From Oscarella lobularis (Eukaryota > Porifera > Homoscleromorpha > Homosclerophorida > Oscarellidae), in assembly GCF_947507565.1 (NCBI RefSeq), contig NC_089178.1:2914001-2978000 (forward strand): 64,000 nt of DNA. Reading direction: 5' to 3'. How positions within the stretch are numbered: the first letter of the stretch is position 1; each line of letters opens with the position of its first letter. Both the position numbers and the translations under genes were made by a program. The notes below the pieces were generated by a model that saw nothing but the letters and a program-made list of their open reading frames with translations, was not told the DNA's origin and did no database searches. Shown piece by piece: positions 13,040-24,418 of this stretch.

Positions 13040-13873
13040 GTTTTATAAAAGTTTTACTCGATGTGGGAAAACGAAGTTTTTATTCCCTCAACTGATTGCA
13101 ATTTGATACAATATTATATCTATATATTGTGGCCTAAGCTAGATTTTAAAATTGACTCACAATTAGACTATCTGTTTTATTGTGCATGCTTTTTGTTTTA
13201 AATTTTGATCAGCCTTTTTTGGCTTATTCCTTTTTAGAACGTGACACATATATTAGTAGACCAAACGAATGCGGCTTTCAGGTAGTTTCATCATAGATAT
13301 ATAAGTTTCATAGAGAGGTTAATTAATCTATTGGTAAATTATTCGGGCTATCAGTCACGTGGTCAGTACAGTAGCCTCGTGCTCTTCGGCTTCGACGAGC
13401 GTCCTCAAAGTCTGGAAGCGTAGGCTTGCGGCGAACCTCAGCGATTGTCTCGAGGCTTCCAGACCCTCGCGAGCTAGCGAAGGGGCCAGGGATTACGGAG
13501 CCTTCTCTAAGAACGCATGTCGCGCCTATTTCTGCAAGAAATCGCTGCATCTACGCTTCAGAAAAGACAAAGAAAGACGTAGTACGTGGCTAGCATGTCG
13601 GTCGGTAGCGATAGCGCGCCGTTTCGCCTCCTCACGCCGCCATTGATTTGCGTGCAACGGAAGCGAGCCGGGCGTGCGTCTTCTCACCGTTACCTATCGC
13701 AATTGCCGTTTTTCTCTAGAGCAGCAGAGCTTTTCCAGAATAGCTTGTACGGGGGCAAAGCGAGCTCAAAACATGCAGCGTCTCTTCCACAAGTAATCGC
13801 GCTCGTTTTTTGCGGATACCTACTAGGATAAATACAGGCGATTAATTGTTCTTCGCAAAGACTTCCGCGCGCA

Positions 13874-13923
13874 TTGAAGATCGATCTCTTCGATCGATCT
13901 CTTCGATCGATCTCTTCGATCGA
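13874..13923. repeat. 13-bp tandem repeat (GATCGATCTCTTC)n
   Basis: The unit GATCGATCTCTTC is repeated a little over three times without change. The unit contains the palindrome GATC GATC. It lies in intergenic DNA and no function is evident. Confidence 0.85.
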
Positions 13924-14152
13924 CGAGTTGACTGGTAAGTACTTTGCGTCAAAGCCTGAAGCCTGAAGGTACAGTTGTACTCTTGCAGGATGAATTGGGC
14001 TATTTCCGGTTTTCTGCCGAAGATAAGAAGAGCAAACGGCTGATGCAAAAAAACGGATTCGTGCATGTGTCGTCGTAGTGATTAGTAGGCGCATAACATG
14101 ACGTACGCCTTGCTCCCCTAACGCGCTTAGGTAGTTAGGTTAGGTTAGTTTA

Positions 14153-14240
14153 TAGCCTCGAGGATCCAGACCCTCTTTCCGCGGCGTCCCCCACCCACGC
14201 ATCTTAGCGCGCGGGAAGAGGGTCTGGATCCTCGAGGCTA
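14153..14240. mobile_element. 88-bp MITE-like element with 30-bp terminal inverted repeats
   Basis: The left arm 14153-14182 begins TAGCCTCGAGGATCCAG and the right arm 14211-14240 is its reverse complement with one mismatch, separated by 28 bp. The element is bracketed by a 9-bp direct repeat GTTAGTTTA (14144-14152 and 14241-14249), as expected of a target-site duplication. There is no room for a transposase, so it would be non-autonomous. A 9-bp duplication is typical of Mutator-like elements; that assignment is inference from length alone. Confidence 0.75.
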
Positions 14241-15415
14241 GTTAGTTTAGGGCACCGGCGGGGTAGTGCACCCCGCGTGCGCTGCTGCCGCCATGGAGGA
14301 AAGGGTAGGGTACAGAAATTTTATTTCAATAAAAAACGAAAAACAAACAGACCTCCCCCCCCTCTTCTTTCGCGGGCAGTTTTTGTTGACGTGGTCTTGC
14401 CCAGGACCCCGGGAGCAGTTTTTAATAATGGGGTCATGCTCAGGACCCCAAAGCCCTATCAACGAGAACATTAGTGCAAAATACAGACAATCCGCTCTAT
14501 ATGTACCTGTCATCTTTACGTCCTCGTTTTTGATTCAATACTCATTTTGGGTATGTATGCCTGCAAATAAATAAAGAAGACGCTTGCAGGCACGTATTTT
14601 GCTGTGGGCGTCGTTCTCCGGGAGAGACTACCAATAAAGAATGGTAGCCTCAACTGGGAGATGCACGCCGTGAACGGGCAGTTTTCCTTCTCGGGGCTGC
14701 ACAACCACTTGAGCAGTTGATGTAGGCCTGCCCAGGAGACGCTGGCCTTTTAGACGCTATGGCCTCATACCAAGAGGAGGCATACAGGCAGTTTAGAAGA
14801 CTGCAACTATGAGGAAGTTGCAAGCCTCCGTGGTCCCGCAGTTGGACCAACCCGTCCTGCCGAGGACGTTGGGACCGCGGTCTACCTCTTCGTCTCCTTC
14901 TTCTTCATAGGCTACCCACAATCCAGTCTACAAAACAAGACAAGGCTTCTTCCCAACGCCGCCTTTTACGTTTCGATGAAAACACGCCCGCTTTCTGCGA
15001 CTTCGTAGCAGCAAAAGGCATCAAGAACATTTCTCGATACCTTTCGACTGATAAAGAGCGTCGTACCTGGGTTCTTCGACTTCTTTTGCGGCGATCGTAA
15101 GAGAGACCACGTGGTCAAAAAGCGCGTTACAACGAAAGTAGCCACACCCCTGCCACACCCAAGTAGTCACCCAAGTTATTTTTGACAATTTCAAAAGGAA
15201 TGCTCACTGCACTAGAGAAAGAGTCATAGCAAAATAGAGGCCCACATTCGTTTACAAACCTTCAACCGTCCTTTCTTTCGTTATGTTAATCCTCCTGTCA
15301 TTTTTTTTCTAACTTTTTTCAACTGTAATATCAACCCTCCTTAACTGCTCTACAGCATAGTTTGACACCAGCTGATAATCCCATACATCCGTACACATAA
15401 AGTACAAAAAAGCTC

Positions 15416-16349
15416 TTACTGTACTTCCCTAATTGCTCCTTTGATAGGCTTCAAATGCCTTCTCATTCTATCTTCGTCCACTTCCTGTTGAATGAAGCTC
15501 AGGTCTCTCTTCATAGCAAACGCGTCTTCGCCATCAGCATAATAACGAGGCTCAGTGTCGTAGATTCTTCAATCAAAGAAATAACATTAGGAAAAACACT
15601 CCATAATTGCTTATTTGTATTTCTTACTCAAATTTCAACGTGGTTTCATACAAGTGGAGCGCAGCACGGTTACTAAAACCAATTCATTGAAAAGGCAAGA
15701 GACTTTGAAGAGACAGCTTTCCTACCTCTTTCTTACGTGAAGCGATACGTATTCCGCGGCGAAACATTCAACCATTGAACGTGAAGCCTACGAAACAAAA
15801 AAAATAAAAACGGAAAATCACGTCGTCTGATTTACAACACACCTGATCCATGAGTTTCTGGGCGAGTCCCAATCGCCTGTACGGTCGTTTTACTGCCTGG
15901 AACCGATAGGTTGTGGTTCGATAGACGATTGGACAGCGATTGGCTTACTAGGGAGGTGATGTGGCCGTGCGGTGCTTCGTCGGGATCTTCTTCCCTAAAA
16001 GGGCCCCCGTCTCCGTCTTGTCGATTCGGTATGTCGTCATTCTTACATTTTTGCTAACACGTAACCGACGATCTTTCCTTTCTCGTCTTCGGCGACGTAG
16101 GAGAGCTGGCGGAAACACGAGAAGACGAAGTGACTTCGATTGGGATTCGATATTCGTACGTTCGCTGTACCTGAGGCCAGGAGAGATCGTGGTAGAAGTA
16201 GTACTTCATTTGATAGTTCTCTGGCAAGCACAGCAAGTTGCAGTGCTGCATATTGATGAGATCGTTTGGCTGCGAGAAAAAAAGAGAAGAGAACCCTCAA
16301 AACGAGACCTCCGTGAAATCTGACATACCGTTGCGTTTCTGATATTCAT
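15416..16349 (-). CDS. NAA10: N-alpha-acetyltransferase 10, catalytic subunit of NatA
   Basis: GNAT-fold enzyme that, with NAA15, transfers acetyl from acetyl-CoA to N-termini of nascent proteins at the ribosome. The ATG (16347-16349) gives a 7-codon first exon MNIRNAT. Later exons give [18 protein letters not shown] (~16190-16260), [20 protein letters not shown] (~16045-16105), [11 protein letters not shown], then the acetyl-CoA-binding stretch [12 protein letters not shown] (~15850) and [17 protein letters not shown]. Stop TAA is 15416-15418. Match to animal NAA10 is nearly residue for residue through the catalytic domain. The C-terminus ends soon after [13 protein letters not shown], so the long acidic/serine tail of vertebrate NAA10 is absent. 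It is divergent to the sperm-tail gene, with 195 bp between start codons. Confidence 0.95.
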
Positions 16350-16544
16350 AGTCGAGTCCTCGAGCAGCTTTGGCTGATTGTACGACGGAAATTCTTCGCG
16401 AACGTGCGAGCTCCAAGTCAGTGCGCACGCTAACAGTCGCTAATAGTTACCTCGTTCGTCGTTCTCTTTTGGCTCGTCTCGGGCATAGAAGCAGAACGAG
16501 AGCAAAGACTGCAAGCACGTGTACTCTGGTTGGACTCCAATAAA

Positions 16545-18786
16545 ATGAGCGAGAAACGAGGAGAGCCAGACGGACGCCCCGCCCAGAAGGCGGTATTTAT
16601 CCACGAAGGGGGACAGCCCGTAAAAGTAGCAACACCTGCAACAGCAAAGCAAAACCAGAAGCCGAAGAAAAATCCGCGTAAGAATACAGGAAAAATATAC
16701 CGGGGGGCGTTGCAAACTAACACCTCACCGACAGGTCGTTCTGCAATGGGCGAATACATTGTTTTGGAGGGAAAAGAGCCGCTCACTCAACAGGGTTCGC
16801 ACGATCGCACGATTTCCATTTGCATCGAAATTTTTCCAACTTTTTAGCCAAGCCCAAGCCAGGGCCGGCGGACTATCAACTCAACACTAAGTGGATATTA
16901 TCGTCATCTCCCTGCTATTCCATAGTAGGAAAAGCGAAACCGGACAAACGTAAATCTATTCGAACGCAACATTAGAAAGCAACTGTGACACAGTCCAACT
17001 TTAGTAACCGATTTTCCCGGACCCGACAGCTACACTACAAGTGAAGACATAGCATGGAAAAACAAAAGCAAAACTCTCAAGGCCAAAGGCACAACTCGCC
17101 CATATGACACAAGAGGTGACAAAAAACCGACTACCACAATTACCCCAATTTCTTTTACATTTTTTAGCCAACGCTCACCTAACGTGCAGCATTGGAGCAG
17201 GCGGCTACTTCGTTACTACCGGAGATACGGGAAAAGAGGCGGCAAAGCCGTCTGTAGGAGCGAGAGAGGCGTTTAGCGCCGGGCCCCCCAACTACGCCGT
17301 ACAGCCAGTGGACACACCCGGTCAGTGTCTGCGTGGTAGTCGAGCTAACGAATAGTTTTACATGAAATAGGATTTCAAACGCCGGGACCGAACTATCGAC
17401 CGAATTCTCCGTATTGGGGTCGAGGGCACGAAAAGTCTATCGGACTTAGATTGCCAAGCGAAGATCCAACCACTCCCGGCCCAGGCAAATAGCCAAATCG
17501 AACACGCGCGAATTTACAAAGATCTTCTTTAACGTATAGGTCCGGGCGGCTATGAAACTACGAGAGCGGAATCGGGTTTAGCCTACTCAATGGGACGCAA
17601 GCTCCTAACTAAGATCGGTAGGAACGCCAATGAAATAAACATATAAATGACGTCGGTTATCAGATAACAGTACACCGGCTCCCAATGAATATGAGCTCGG
17701 TACAACAGTTGGGAAGTCGTTTGCTAAGTCTCTGTCAGGCAAACACAAAGTTATTGACAGTAAGCCTCTCTGAAATTTAAAAATTTCTTTCCAAGCCGAG
17801 ATTGTTGCAGAAAAAGTCGTGCCGAGCCCTGACACGTACAACGTTTTGCCGCGGCGCTCCCAGGCCCCACGATACACGATGACATACAGAGCATTTGACA
17901 CAGAAGGTATAAATACATATACAGTTAGATTGCCCATACAGAGCCTTTTTCTTAGTACCGAAGCAACCAGGTCCGGGAGACTATAACCCTGCTACTGAGG
18001 CAACGCATGCGAAGAGCCCCACGTACACGTGCAGAAATACGTGTCGGCCTTCCTACCCTGAAATTTTGAATTATCCTAATTTTTGTAAAAATTTCAGTCA
18101 AATCAACAATGCTCATTTTAACCCTGTTTTTCTTTTTATCTTTTAGCTCCTATGCATAATCCGAGTCCTGGAGCACACGTTGTTGAATCGGACATAAGCA
18201 AGAACTCAAAACCGCGCCATTCGTTTGGAAAACGAATAGAATCGGCTCCCAGTTAGTTAGAACTACACTATTCGGTCACAGTCAATCAAATAACAAAATT
18301 AATAGATGCCTATCCGGGGCCGAATCACTACCAAATTCGCATTCCGTGTCGTCCTGACAGCGCCAGAGCGCCGGAATACTCAATGAGAAAACGGCTCGAT
18401 CGTCCGCAAAGCAGTAGTTTATAAATAATTTCGTTCGCACTCAGCCCCGCCGTACTGTAACCGCTCTTTATCAAGGTGGCTCCTTTGGGCCTGGTCCGGC
18501 CGCCTATCTTCCCACAGAACGCTCTACACAACCCTCCTATACGATGGGCTCTCGCCCCAAAACGAGCTCTGGTATATCGATCGTGGCATGGAAATTAATT
18601 TCGAGTACGGGCGGTGTCTTTTTTTTCTAAGGTTCCTCTGCGCCTGGCCCGAATGCCTACTCTATTTCACTCGGTCTGACGAGGAGGGGTAGAAGCCGAG
18701 GAAACTCGGCGTCGTTGAAGGGACGCGCAAGTCCGTTTGTCTACTCGGGTTTTAATAATGTGACGAAGCTATCCAGCACTCTATGA
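16545..18786 (+). CDS. SHIPPO / outer dense fibre 3-like PG-repeat protein
   Basis: Protein of the sperm-tail PG-rich (SHIPPO, STPG/ODF3) family, associated with cilia and flagella. ATG at 16545 gives MSEKRGEPDGRPAQ. Nine or so repeats with cores such as KPGPADYQL (~16855), TPGPGGYETT (~17540), TPAPNEYELG (~17680), QPGPGDYNPA (~17965), YPGPNHYQI (~18310), FGPGPAAYLP (~18490) and APGPNAYSI (~18640) are spread over many small exons, often about one repeat per exon. Stop TGA is 18784-18786 and a poly(A) signal follows at 18843. The exon-intron joins were read by eye and some short exons are approximate. Localisation to microtubule-based structures is inferred from the family. Confidence 0.8.
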
Positions 18787-18842
18787 CTCGTATAGGTTCT
18801 GTGCGCGTGTGCGTTTTTTTTCGGTGTGTTTGAAAACTAAGT

Positions 18843-18848
18843 AATAAA
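18843..18848 (+). terminator. Poly(A) signal AATAAA of the SHIPPO/ODF3-like gene
   Basis: AATAAA lies 57 bp past the TGA stop of the plus-strand gene, a normal distance for cleavage and polyadenylation. Confidence 0.5.
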
Positions 18849-19227
18849 TAATGTGTTGTCGAATTCTAACCTGGGTGCGGGTTCCGCGGATTCCGTCATT
18901 ACAGGATTTTGAACTGTCCGAAGAATGACGTTTACCACCGCGGAGCAAATCAATCCGCTTCGCCTTTTCAGATGAGCCCGAGGCTCGACTTCCTCAACCG
19001 TCTCGAGGACACTCGAACACGTCAATTTATCAAAACTAAAGTCACCCCGAAAAAACGTCAAAAAAGAAAACGTGGAAAAATTCGCGGCGATTCGAGTTCT
19101 GACCCGTTAGAATGATTCATAGCGCCGCCGGATCCCAGACGAACGCGACTGCACATGAGCATAAAGGGTCTTCTCATGAGACCGGACTTGCTGACGCCAT
19201 TTCGAGCCATTTCCTCGAGAATTCTCT

Positions 19228-21421
19228 TTAGAAACGAGCGGGTGAGAAGAACTCCCCCTTGCCTATACTGTAACGTACGGAAGCGTATCGCTCGAAGTCA
19301 GAACGCGTTTTGATCGTAAGCAGAAGAGCAGCGAACGTTTCTTCGTCGGGCAAATGAAATTTCTCGAATAGCGGAGACTGCGACAATCAAGCGGATGTAA
19401 AACCAAAGCGCTCTTACTTTCATTTCGTCGTAATAACTCCAAGCTAAAGCGGCATCTTTAGCCGTGCAACTGCTCCTTATTAAAGCGTGATAGATGCTCG
19501 AAGAATAAGCCCAGTGCTTCGACGACGAAGAAGCGTCCAAATCGACACCGCATTCCAGCATTAGACTCCTCTAGAAAATTAAATCTGTTTTCTGGCTGAA
19601 TTTCACTGTCTTTTCGTTACCATGTAATAAATTCCTTCTACGCCTCGAAACTTGGCCATCGGCTCTAGCATAGAAGCGTAGGCCCAGCTAGGCGGCGAGC
19701 CATCATAAACGTCTAGAATATCTGCGACACGCCCCGCGGAGTATATACAAATGTGGACCCACTAGATAAGCATGCCGTAACCTTGCCACAGGTAGTGCGC
19801 CAATGCGACATCCCTCCCCTTTTCGGCGACGAGTCTCAACAAAGTCCCATATCCCTGGAGTGAGAGGAATGGTTTGCCTATTCCTCCCCGCTTCTTTCTT
19901 CCTTACTTTGGGAGTTGGGACGATCGAGTGCGAGTGTCGCATCAGATTGAATACTCGCATCGCGGCGCCGAGATTTCTCCCGTGCAAGCACGCTTTCAAA
20001 AGACGATCGCACGCCGTCGAGTCCAATCGTTTCGCATTGACTTTGCCACCGCTCAAAATTGCCAAAATCCAATCAATACTAATCATTTTTTAAAAATGAG
20101 AAAGAAAACTCGTTTTTTTCTAGGCGTACGTTTCTCTGCTCGGAACAGGCCTTCCCCATCTATTATTCACAACCGAACCACAGCGAAGACACGCCTCAAT
20201 TAGAATATCCCAAGTTCTGAAAAAATCGTCATCTAATGAATATAGAGACAAACGATGTGAGTACATACTTTGATGTTGGAACGAGGTCAGCGCTCTTTAC
20301 GTCTGCAAGAATGTGTCTCACTTCTTCGCGAGAACTAGACAGATACGTATGTAACACGTGAATCAATAAATAAAAAAAGTTCTCTATTACGTTGCATGAG
20401 CTAAGAGTACGTCAAAGCAGTCAAGATCCGGTTTTAGCCAGTCCGAAAGCAGACGTTGAATCTGAAAATTGTTTAATTAAAACTCTGCTGCTGCTGATAT
20501 TTCCTACCAGCGAATGAGGTGTCAATTGAGGCGATCTGTCGCTGGGGTCAAGACAAAATGCCAGCGTCAAAAGACTATTGTAAACGAGTCTAAAAATCCG
20601 AGAAAATAGATAGCCATTTTTCACAACTTGAAAACTGAAATGTGCCTGCTTGGTTTGATGCCTAAACGTCGCATCCTTTCGCAAGTATCCAAAGCATTGT
20701 TGCCTTGGCCTTGCCTTATCTGAGCCAAAGCCACGGCATGCCAGGATTCAGGAGCCGGAGTCAGATTTCTGTGCTCCATTAGAGCGACAACTTTTTAAAA
20801 AAAAAAGCGCGGATATTCACGGAGAGATGAAAAAGCATATAGTATGTGGAATTTTTACGTGACAATGCGTCCTCTACGTTTCCTTGCTGATTGCAATACG
20901 CTTGGACTACATTGTCATAGAAATTGAAGGAAAGCTCATAGCCTCGATCCGCTACAATCCTTGTTATAAACCCGACCACGTGAACGCGTCTATATAGATC
21001 TGAAATTATCTCTAGTTGTACCTGGCCAATTGGACGTCTTCACATTCCACGGCAAGAAGAACGGCCGTTTGGTGAGATTTCTCCAAAGAAATAGGCTTCG
21101 GAGGGGAGACAAATCGCCAAAACGAAAGCGCATCTCGAATATCAATCTTTTCCGTTGGAGGTACAATCGATTTGAACTACGATCTGCTTTAGAATTCACT
21201 CATGAATGCATCTTTTTTCTTTTTACCACCATCGGCTGACGTAGCGCGTCGAAAAGTGCATTTCTGTCGGGAATCTCCTTTTCTCTCGAGCTTCCCACCG
21301 ATTTCTGACGAAACGCTGCGGCAAGAGTAGACCTTACTGACTAGGCTAAACTACATCAGTATGCAGTACCCGAAAAGCGCCGTCCAAAGCTTCCTACGAC
21401 TCGAATTCGCCACCCACTCAT
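19228..21421 (-). CDS. Pentatricopeptide repeat protein, probably mitochondrial
   Basis: Helical-repeat RNA-binding protein of the PPR class. The ATG (21419-21421) gives an Arg-rich N-terminus, MSGWRIRVVGSFGRRFS, that could be a mitochondrial presequence. Exons read downstream include FITRIVADRGYELSFNFYDNVVQAY (split here: YDNVVQAYCNQQGNVEDAL, ~20870-20970), LVYNSLLTLAFCLD (~20550), CDRLLKACLHGRNLGAAMRVFNLM (~19920-20010) and SIYHALIRSSCTAKDAALAWSYYDEM (~19430-19500), all with the PPR helix-turn-helix spacing. It may correspond to a PTCD family member, but I could not decide which. The 3' end is uncertain: one frame stops at 19228, while another open frame with plausible sequence (LKRILEEMARNGVSKSG) continues to about 19040, and I found no clean splice joining them. 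Only 51 bp separate its ATG from that of TMEM144. Confidence 0.7.
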
Positions 21422-21472
21422 TTATCGGTCGCGGTTCCTCGCGCTAAAAACCCCGTATGTAGACTAAACAGG
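21422..21472. promoter_or_regulatory. Minimal divergent promoter, PPR gene / TMEM144
   Basis: Only 51 bp lie between the two opposed start codons, so both promoters and both 5' UTRs must overlap this stretch or the coding exons. No TATA element is visible; the sequence includes a GCGCTAAAAACCCCG stretch. Confidence 0.5.
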
Positions 21473-23117
21473 ATGAGTAAAACAGCTATTGCCGGAGTGT
21501 TCGTCACTATTGGCTGCATTGCTTGCGTGGCAGCCATACTAATGGTTCACGTTTTTACAACGAAGCCCGAGAAAACGCCCGACTTCAGCCATCCACTTGG
21601 ATACGTCGCCGTCGTTTCGAGCATCTTTCTGTTTGGTAGCTATGGCATCTTTATTAAGACGCCAAGAGTGAAGGAACTAGTGAGTTTGCATCATTTTGAA
21701 GATTTTCTGCAATAAAAGAATCTTTCTTTTTTTTAGAATGTGGACCCTGGCGTTTTTCAGGTAGAAAGGACTAAAAATGAAAACCAAAACTGGACTTTTG
21801 GTTTTCAGATATACTATTCCACTGGAACGGCGGCAACGCTCATGTGCGTCGTATTTTACAACAACGAAGTCTATTTCTCCTCTGGAGAACTAATATGGGG
21901 AATCGTCGGAGCCAGTGAAGACGAGAACGCGTCAATTTCTCGCTAGATTATCATAGCCTTTGTTTCGTCGATAGGCATGTGGGTAATTTCGCAGCTGCTC
22001 GGCTTCATAGCAATCAATTCAGTCGGGTAAATAAAGAGATTGTTTAGAAATTTCCTAACTTTTTTTTATTTTTTACAGTTACGCTGTTGGTCCCGCTGTG
22101 TGGGCGGGTCTAACCATTGTGACGTCGTTTGTATGGGGTTCGACGCTGCTAGAAGAGAAGCTAAAGAGCGCCGGCGGTTCGGGAGGAGGAATAGCCCTAT
22201 TGGTTTTAGGAATAGTCATGGTGGCGGTGTGCAATTCACCTCTACCGGACAAACTATTTCTCACTGAAGGCAATAATTCATGCGGGGGCGTGGTTATCTT
22301 TATCTTATACGCGCGCACTTGCCTGTTTTTTTTTCTTTAGAAGCGAGAGAGGCGAGAAGGTCCTTGCTGGAGCAAAGCATTTCGGCGAGTCCTTTCAGCG
22401 TCAATGCCGAGAATTCGAGAGGGCCCGTGACGGAGCGATACAATCGGCTTCGCTACGCCGTTGGCATGGCGTGTGCCATTGTGCTCGGTCTCATTAACGG
22501 GTCGCTTCAAGTTCCGTTTAGCTGCTATTCGAAGGACGTCGGCAAGGACGAAGCGGCTATTACCTATATGGTCAATTTCAGCGCCGGCGTTGCCATCTCG
22601 ACGCCCGTTCTTTGTCTCATATGGTGGCTGGCTCGCTTTCAAAAGATACCGCCGTTTCATTTCGTCGATATTGTCTTACCTGGTTTGGTGACTGGGGTCT
22701 ACTGGGTGAGTGGATTTCCGTTCACTTGCATTGATATATTGATTTGATTTTTTTCTTCTAAAAGGCATGCGGATATTTCGCGGCGACGTACGCGACTCAG
22801 TACCTCGGCAATACGGTTGGGTATCCGCTCACGCAGACTTGCATTCTCGTCAACGGCTTGTGGGGTATTGGATTCTATAAGGGTAAGAGTTTAGGTGTGG
22901 TGGGCTGCTCGCCTTTCTGACGTTTGCCGTTCCTTTTGAAGAGATTCATGGCAAGCACAAGATCCTTCTCTTCGTCACAGCAGCTTTTGTTATCATTGGC
23001 GGTGCAACGATGTTGGCTCTGTTCGGCGCTTCCAGCGGTTCTAATCACGGTGCCAATTTCACTGTCGCCTTTGGTTCGTCGTCAGGACAAAGTAGTGACT
23101 TCAAGTGCGCGTTTTAG
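21473..23117 (+). CDS. TMEM144: TMEM144-type multi-pass membrane protein
   Basis: Predicted ten-helix membrane protein of the TMEM144 family, related to the RhaT/drug-metabolite transporter superfamily; substrate unknown. ATG at 21473. Exons give LGYVAVVSSIFLFGSYGIFIKTP (split: VAVVSSIFLFGSYGIFIKT, ~21600-21665), IIAFVSSIGMWVISQLLGF (~21950-22010), GPAVWAGLTIVTSFVWGSTL (~22090-22150), RYAVGMACAIVLGLINGS (~22455-22500), PGLVTGVYWACGYFAATYAT (across an intron at ~22707-22763), YPLTQTCILVNGLWGIGF and ILLFVTAAFVIIGGATML. Stop TAG is 23115-23117. The conserved LPG and GxYW features of the second half match the family. It converges on the mannose-6-phosphate receptor gene with about 100 bp between stops. 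Confidence 0.85.
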
Positions 23118-23220
23118 TTGACAGATTGTTTGCTTGACTGTGTCATTTTTTTGTTTCTTTTTCGTTGTGTTATCTGAAAGTTCACGTCTTATCACACGTT
23201 TGCGTAATTAAACAGCTATT

Positions 23221-24312
23221 CTATTGTAGTGTTTCGTAGTTAACGCTGCCGCTGCTGCCGCCGCGACGACACTTTTGGAAAACGAAGAGAAAACCATCCT
23301 ATGCGTTAACATCCTCCTTGTTAGTCCTTCAGCAGCGTTAAACGTTTCCTTTTTTTACCTTGACTAAGCCTGGTAGGGACGCCCAAAAGCTCACGTTGGG
23401 AATCATCTCCTTTCCTTGTGCTCCGGACTTGAATTTCATGACCAGAATGCCGGCAACAAAATAAACGGTAATCAAACCGAAAAAGCTAAATTCAAAATCT
23501 TGATACAATACTTACTGTCACATTTTGACACTTCCTTACACTATGACTAAAATGGACCCGGCGCTTATGCCTCCATTTTCGAATGGACATCCGTCGGGGC
23601 AGCAGCATTTGCTTTCAAACCGAAAATTCTGCAGAAATCCCACGTTGCGGCCATAAACTATTTACAATTATCATTCACGTAATGCAGTCGAGGATTTTCT
23701 CCCAGAAAAGACCATACTGCTGCCGAGTCATTCATGGCCTCGTTGCACACCAATTTGATGGACGACGAGCTAAAAAGACGATTGAATTTTTACAGGTTTG
23801 AACAGAAGATGAGAACTCGTACCGCCCTCCTGTGCCTTGTTGAAACGAGACGTTGACTTCTTTCGTTGCTTGATCAACAGTGAAGGTAGCGTTGCCCTGA
23901 AGTCCGCAAATGCTAGCGTGCCCTCCAGGCGCTCTTTGACAAACCTGCACAAAAAGGAGAGTCAGGCCAATGTGCACGGTTCAGATCGATCATCTAAAGT
24001 ACCGCGACGTCATCGTCGACGCTGCAGCCATTCTCATCATTAAAGGCATGGCACGGATTGAAAGCATAGCCGTATTTATGATGGTCGTCATAGACAACGA
24101 ATCTATTCTAAAGCGGTGAACAAAAGAAAGCGCTAAAGACGACGCGTCGAAGACCTGGCTTCGTCTTTGTTATTCGCTTGGAGAGGCGACAGATTGATAA
24201 CGCCGGACTCGTCGCTCATTTTACAGGAGCACGTCGACTTTCGAACGCACTCGACGTCCTGAGACGCGGCGCGTCCAACGAGGACAAGAACGGCAACGAA
24301 GTGAGTCCACAT
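23221..24312 (-). CDS. M6PR: Cation-dependent mannose-6-phosphate receptor-like protein
   Basis: Type I membrane lectin-like receptor expected to carry lysosomal enzymes from Golgi to endosomes. The ATG (24310-24312) starts a signal peptide (MWTHFVAVLVLVGRAASQ). One extracytoplasmic MRH domain follows, with paired cysteines: CSCKMSDESG, FNPCHAFNDENGCSVDDDVA (~24010-24080), VCQRAPGGHASICGLQGNAT (~23890-23945), IKLVCNEAMNDSAAVWSFL, FRFESKCCCP. The membrane helix and tail match vertebrate M6PR closely (AGSILVIVFFGLITVYFVAG, MIPNVSFWASLPGLVKDG). The last exon starts at ~23291 and the stop TAG is 23221-23223. The Gln of VCQ and the Glu of FES are in place, but the residue after the LVCN strand is Glu where I expect the family's Arg. 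Whether phosphomannose binding survives is open. Confidence 0.85.
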
Positions 24313-24418
24313 CGAAAAAGGAAGAGTGTCGCCAAAGCACGCGACGTCACGCGAGAAAAACTCTCCTGTTACACTCGTTCAATTACTTATTGTATTTTTA
24401 TAAATAAGAAGCACCTTA

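Larger units (their letters stand above)
13040..15415. other. Long intergenic region with MITE and small repeats
   Basis: About 2.4 kb without a recognisable gene, the longest non-satellite gap in the window. It contains a 13-bp tandem repeat near 13874, an 88-bp inverted-repeat element at 14153-14240, a possibly related sequence near 13450-13490, a C-tract near 14355 and two copies of a GCxCAGGACCCC motif (~14400, ~14450). Short open frames (for example 13586-13831 and 14247-14513) show no known domain and no intron structure matching neighbouring genes. It separates two convergent genes, so long promoters are not expected; transposon debris is the most likely content. Confidence 0.5.

Noticed and set aside
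13586-13831. 81-codon frame in the intergenic region
   Set aside because: No domain, no Kozak-like or splice context, and next to repeat-derived sequence.
18909-19115. Basic 68-codon frame ending in a Lys/Arg-rich tail (KKRQKRKRGK)
   Set aside because: It lies past the poly(A) signal of the SHIPPO gene and opposite the possible 3' end of the PPR gene; no splice partner or family was found.
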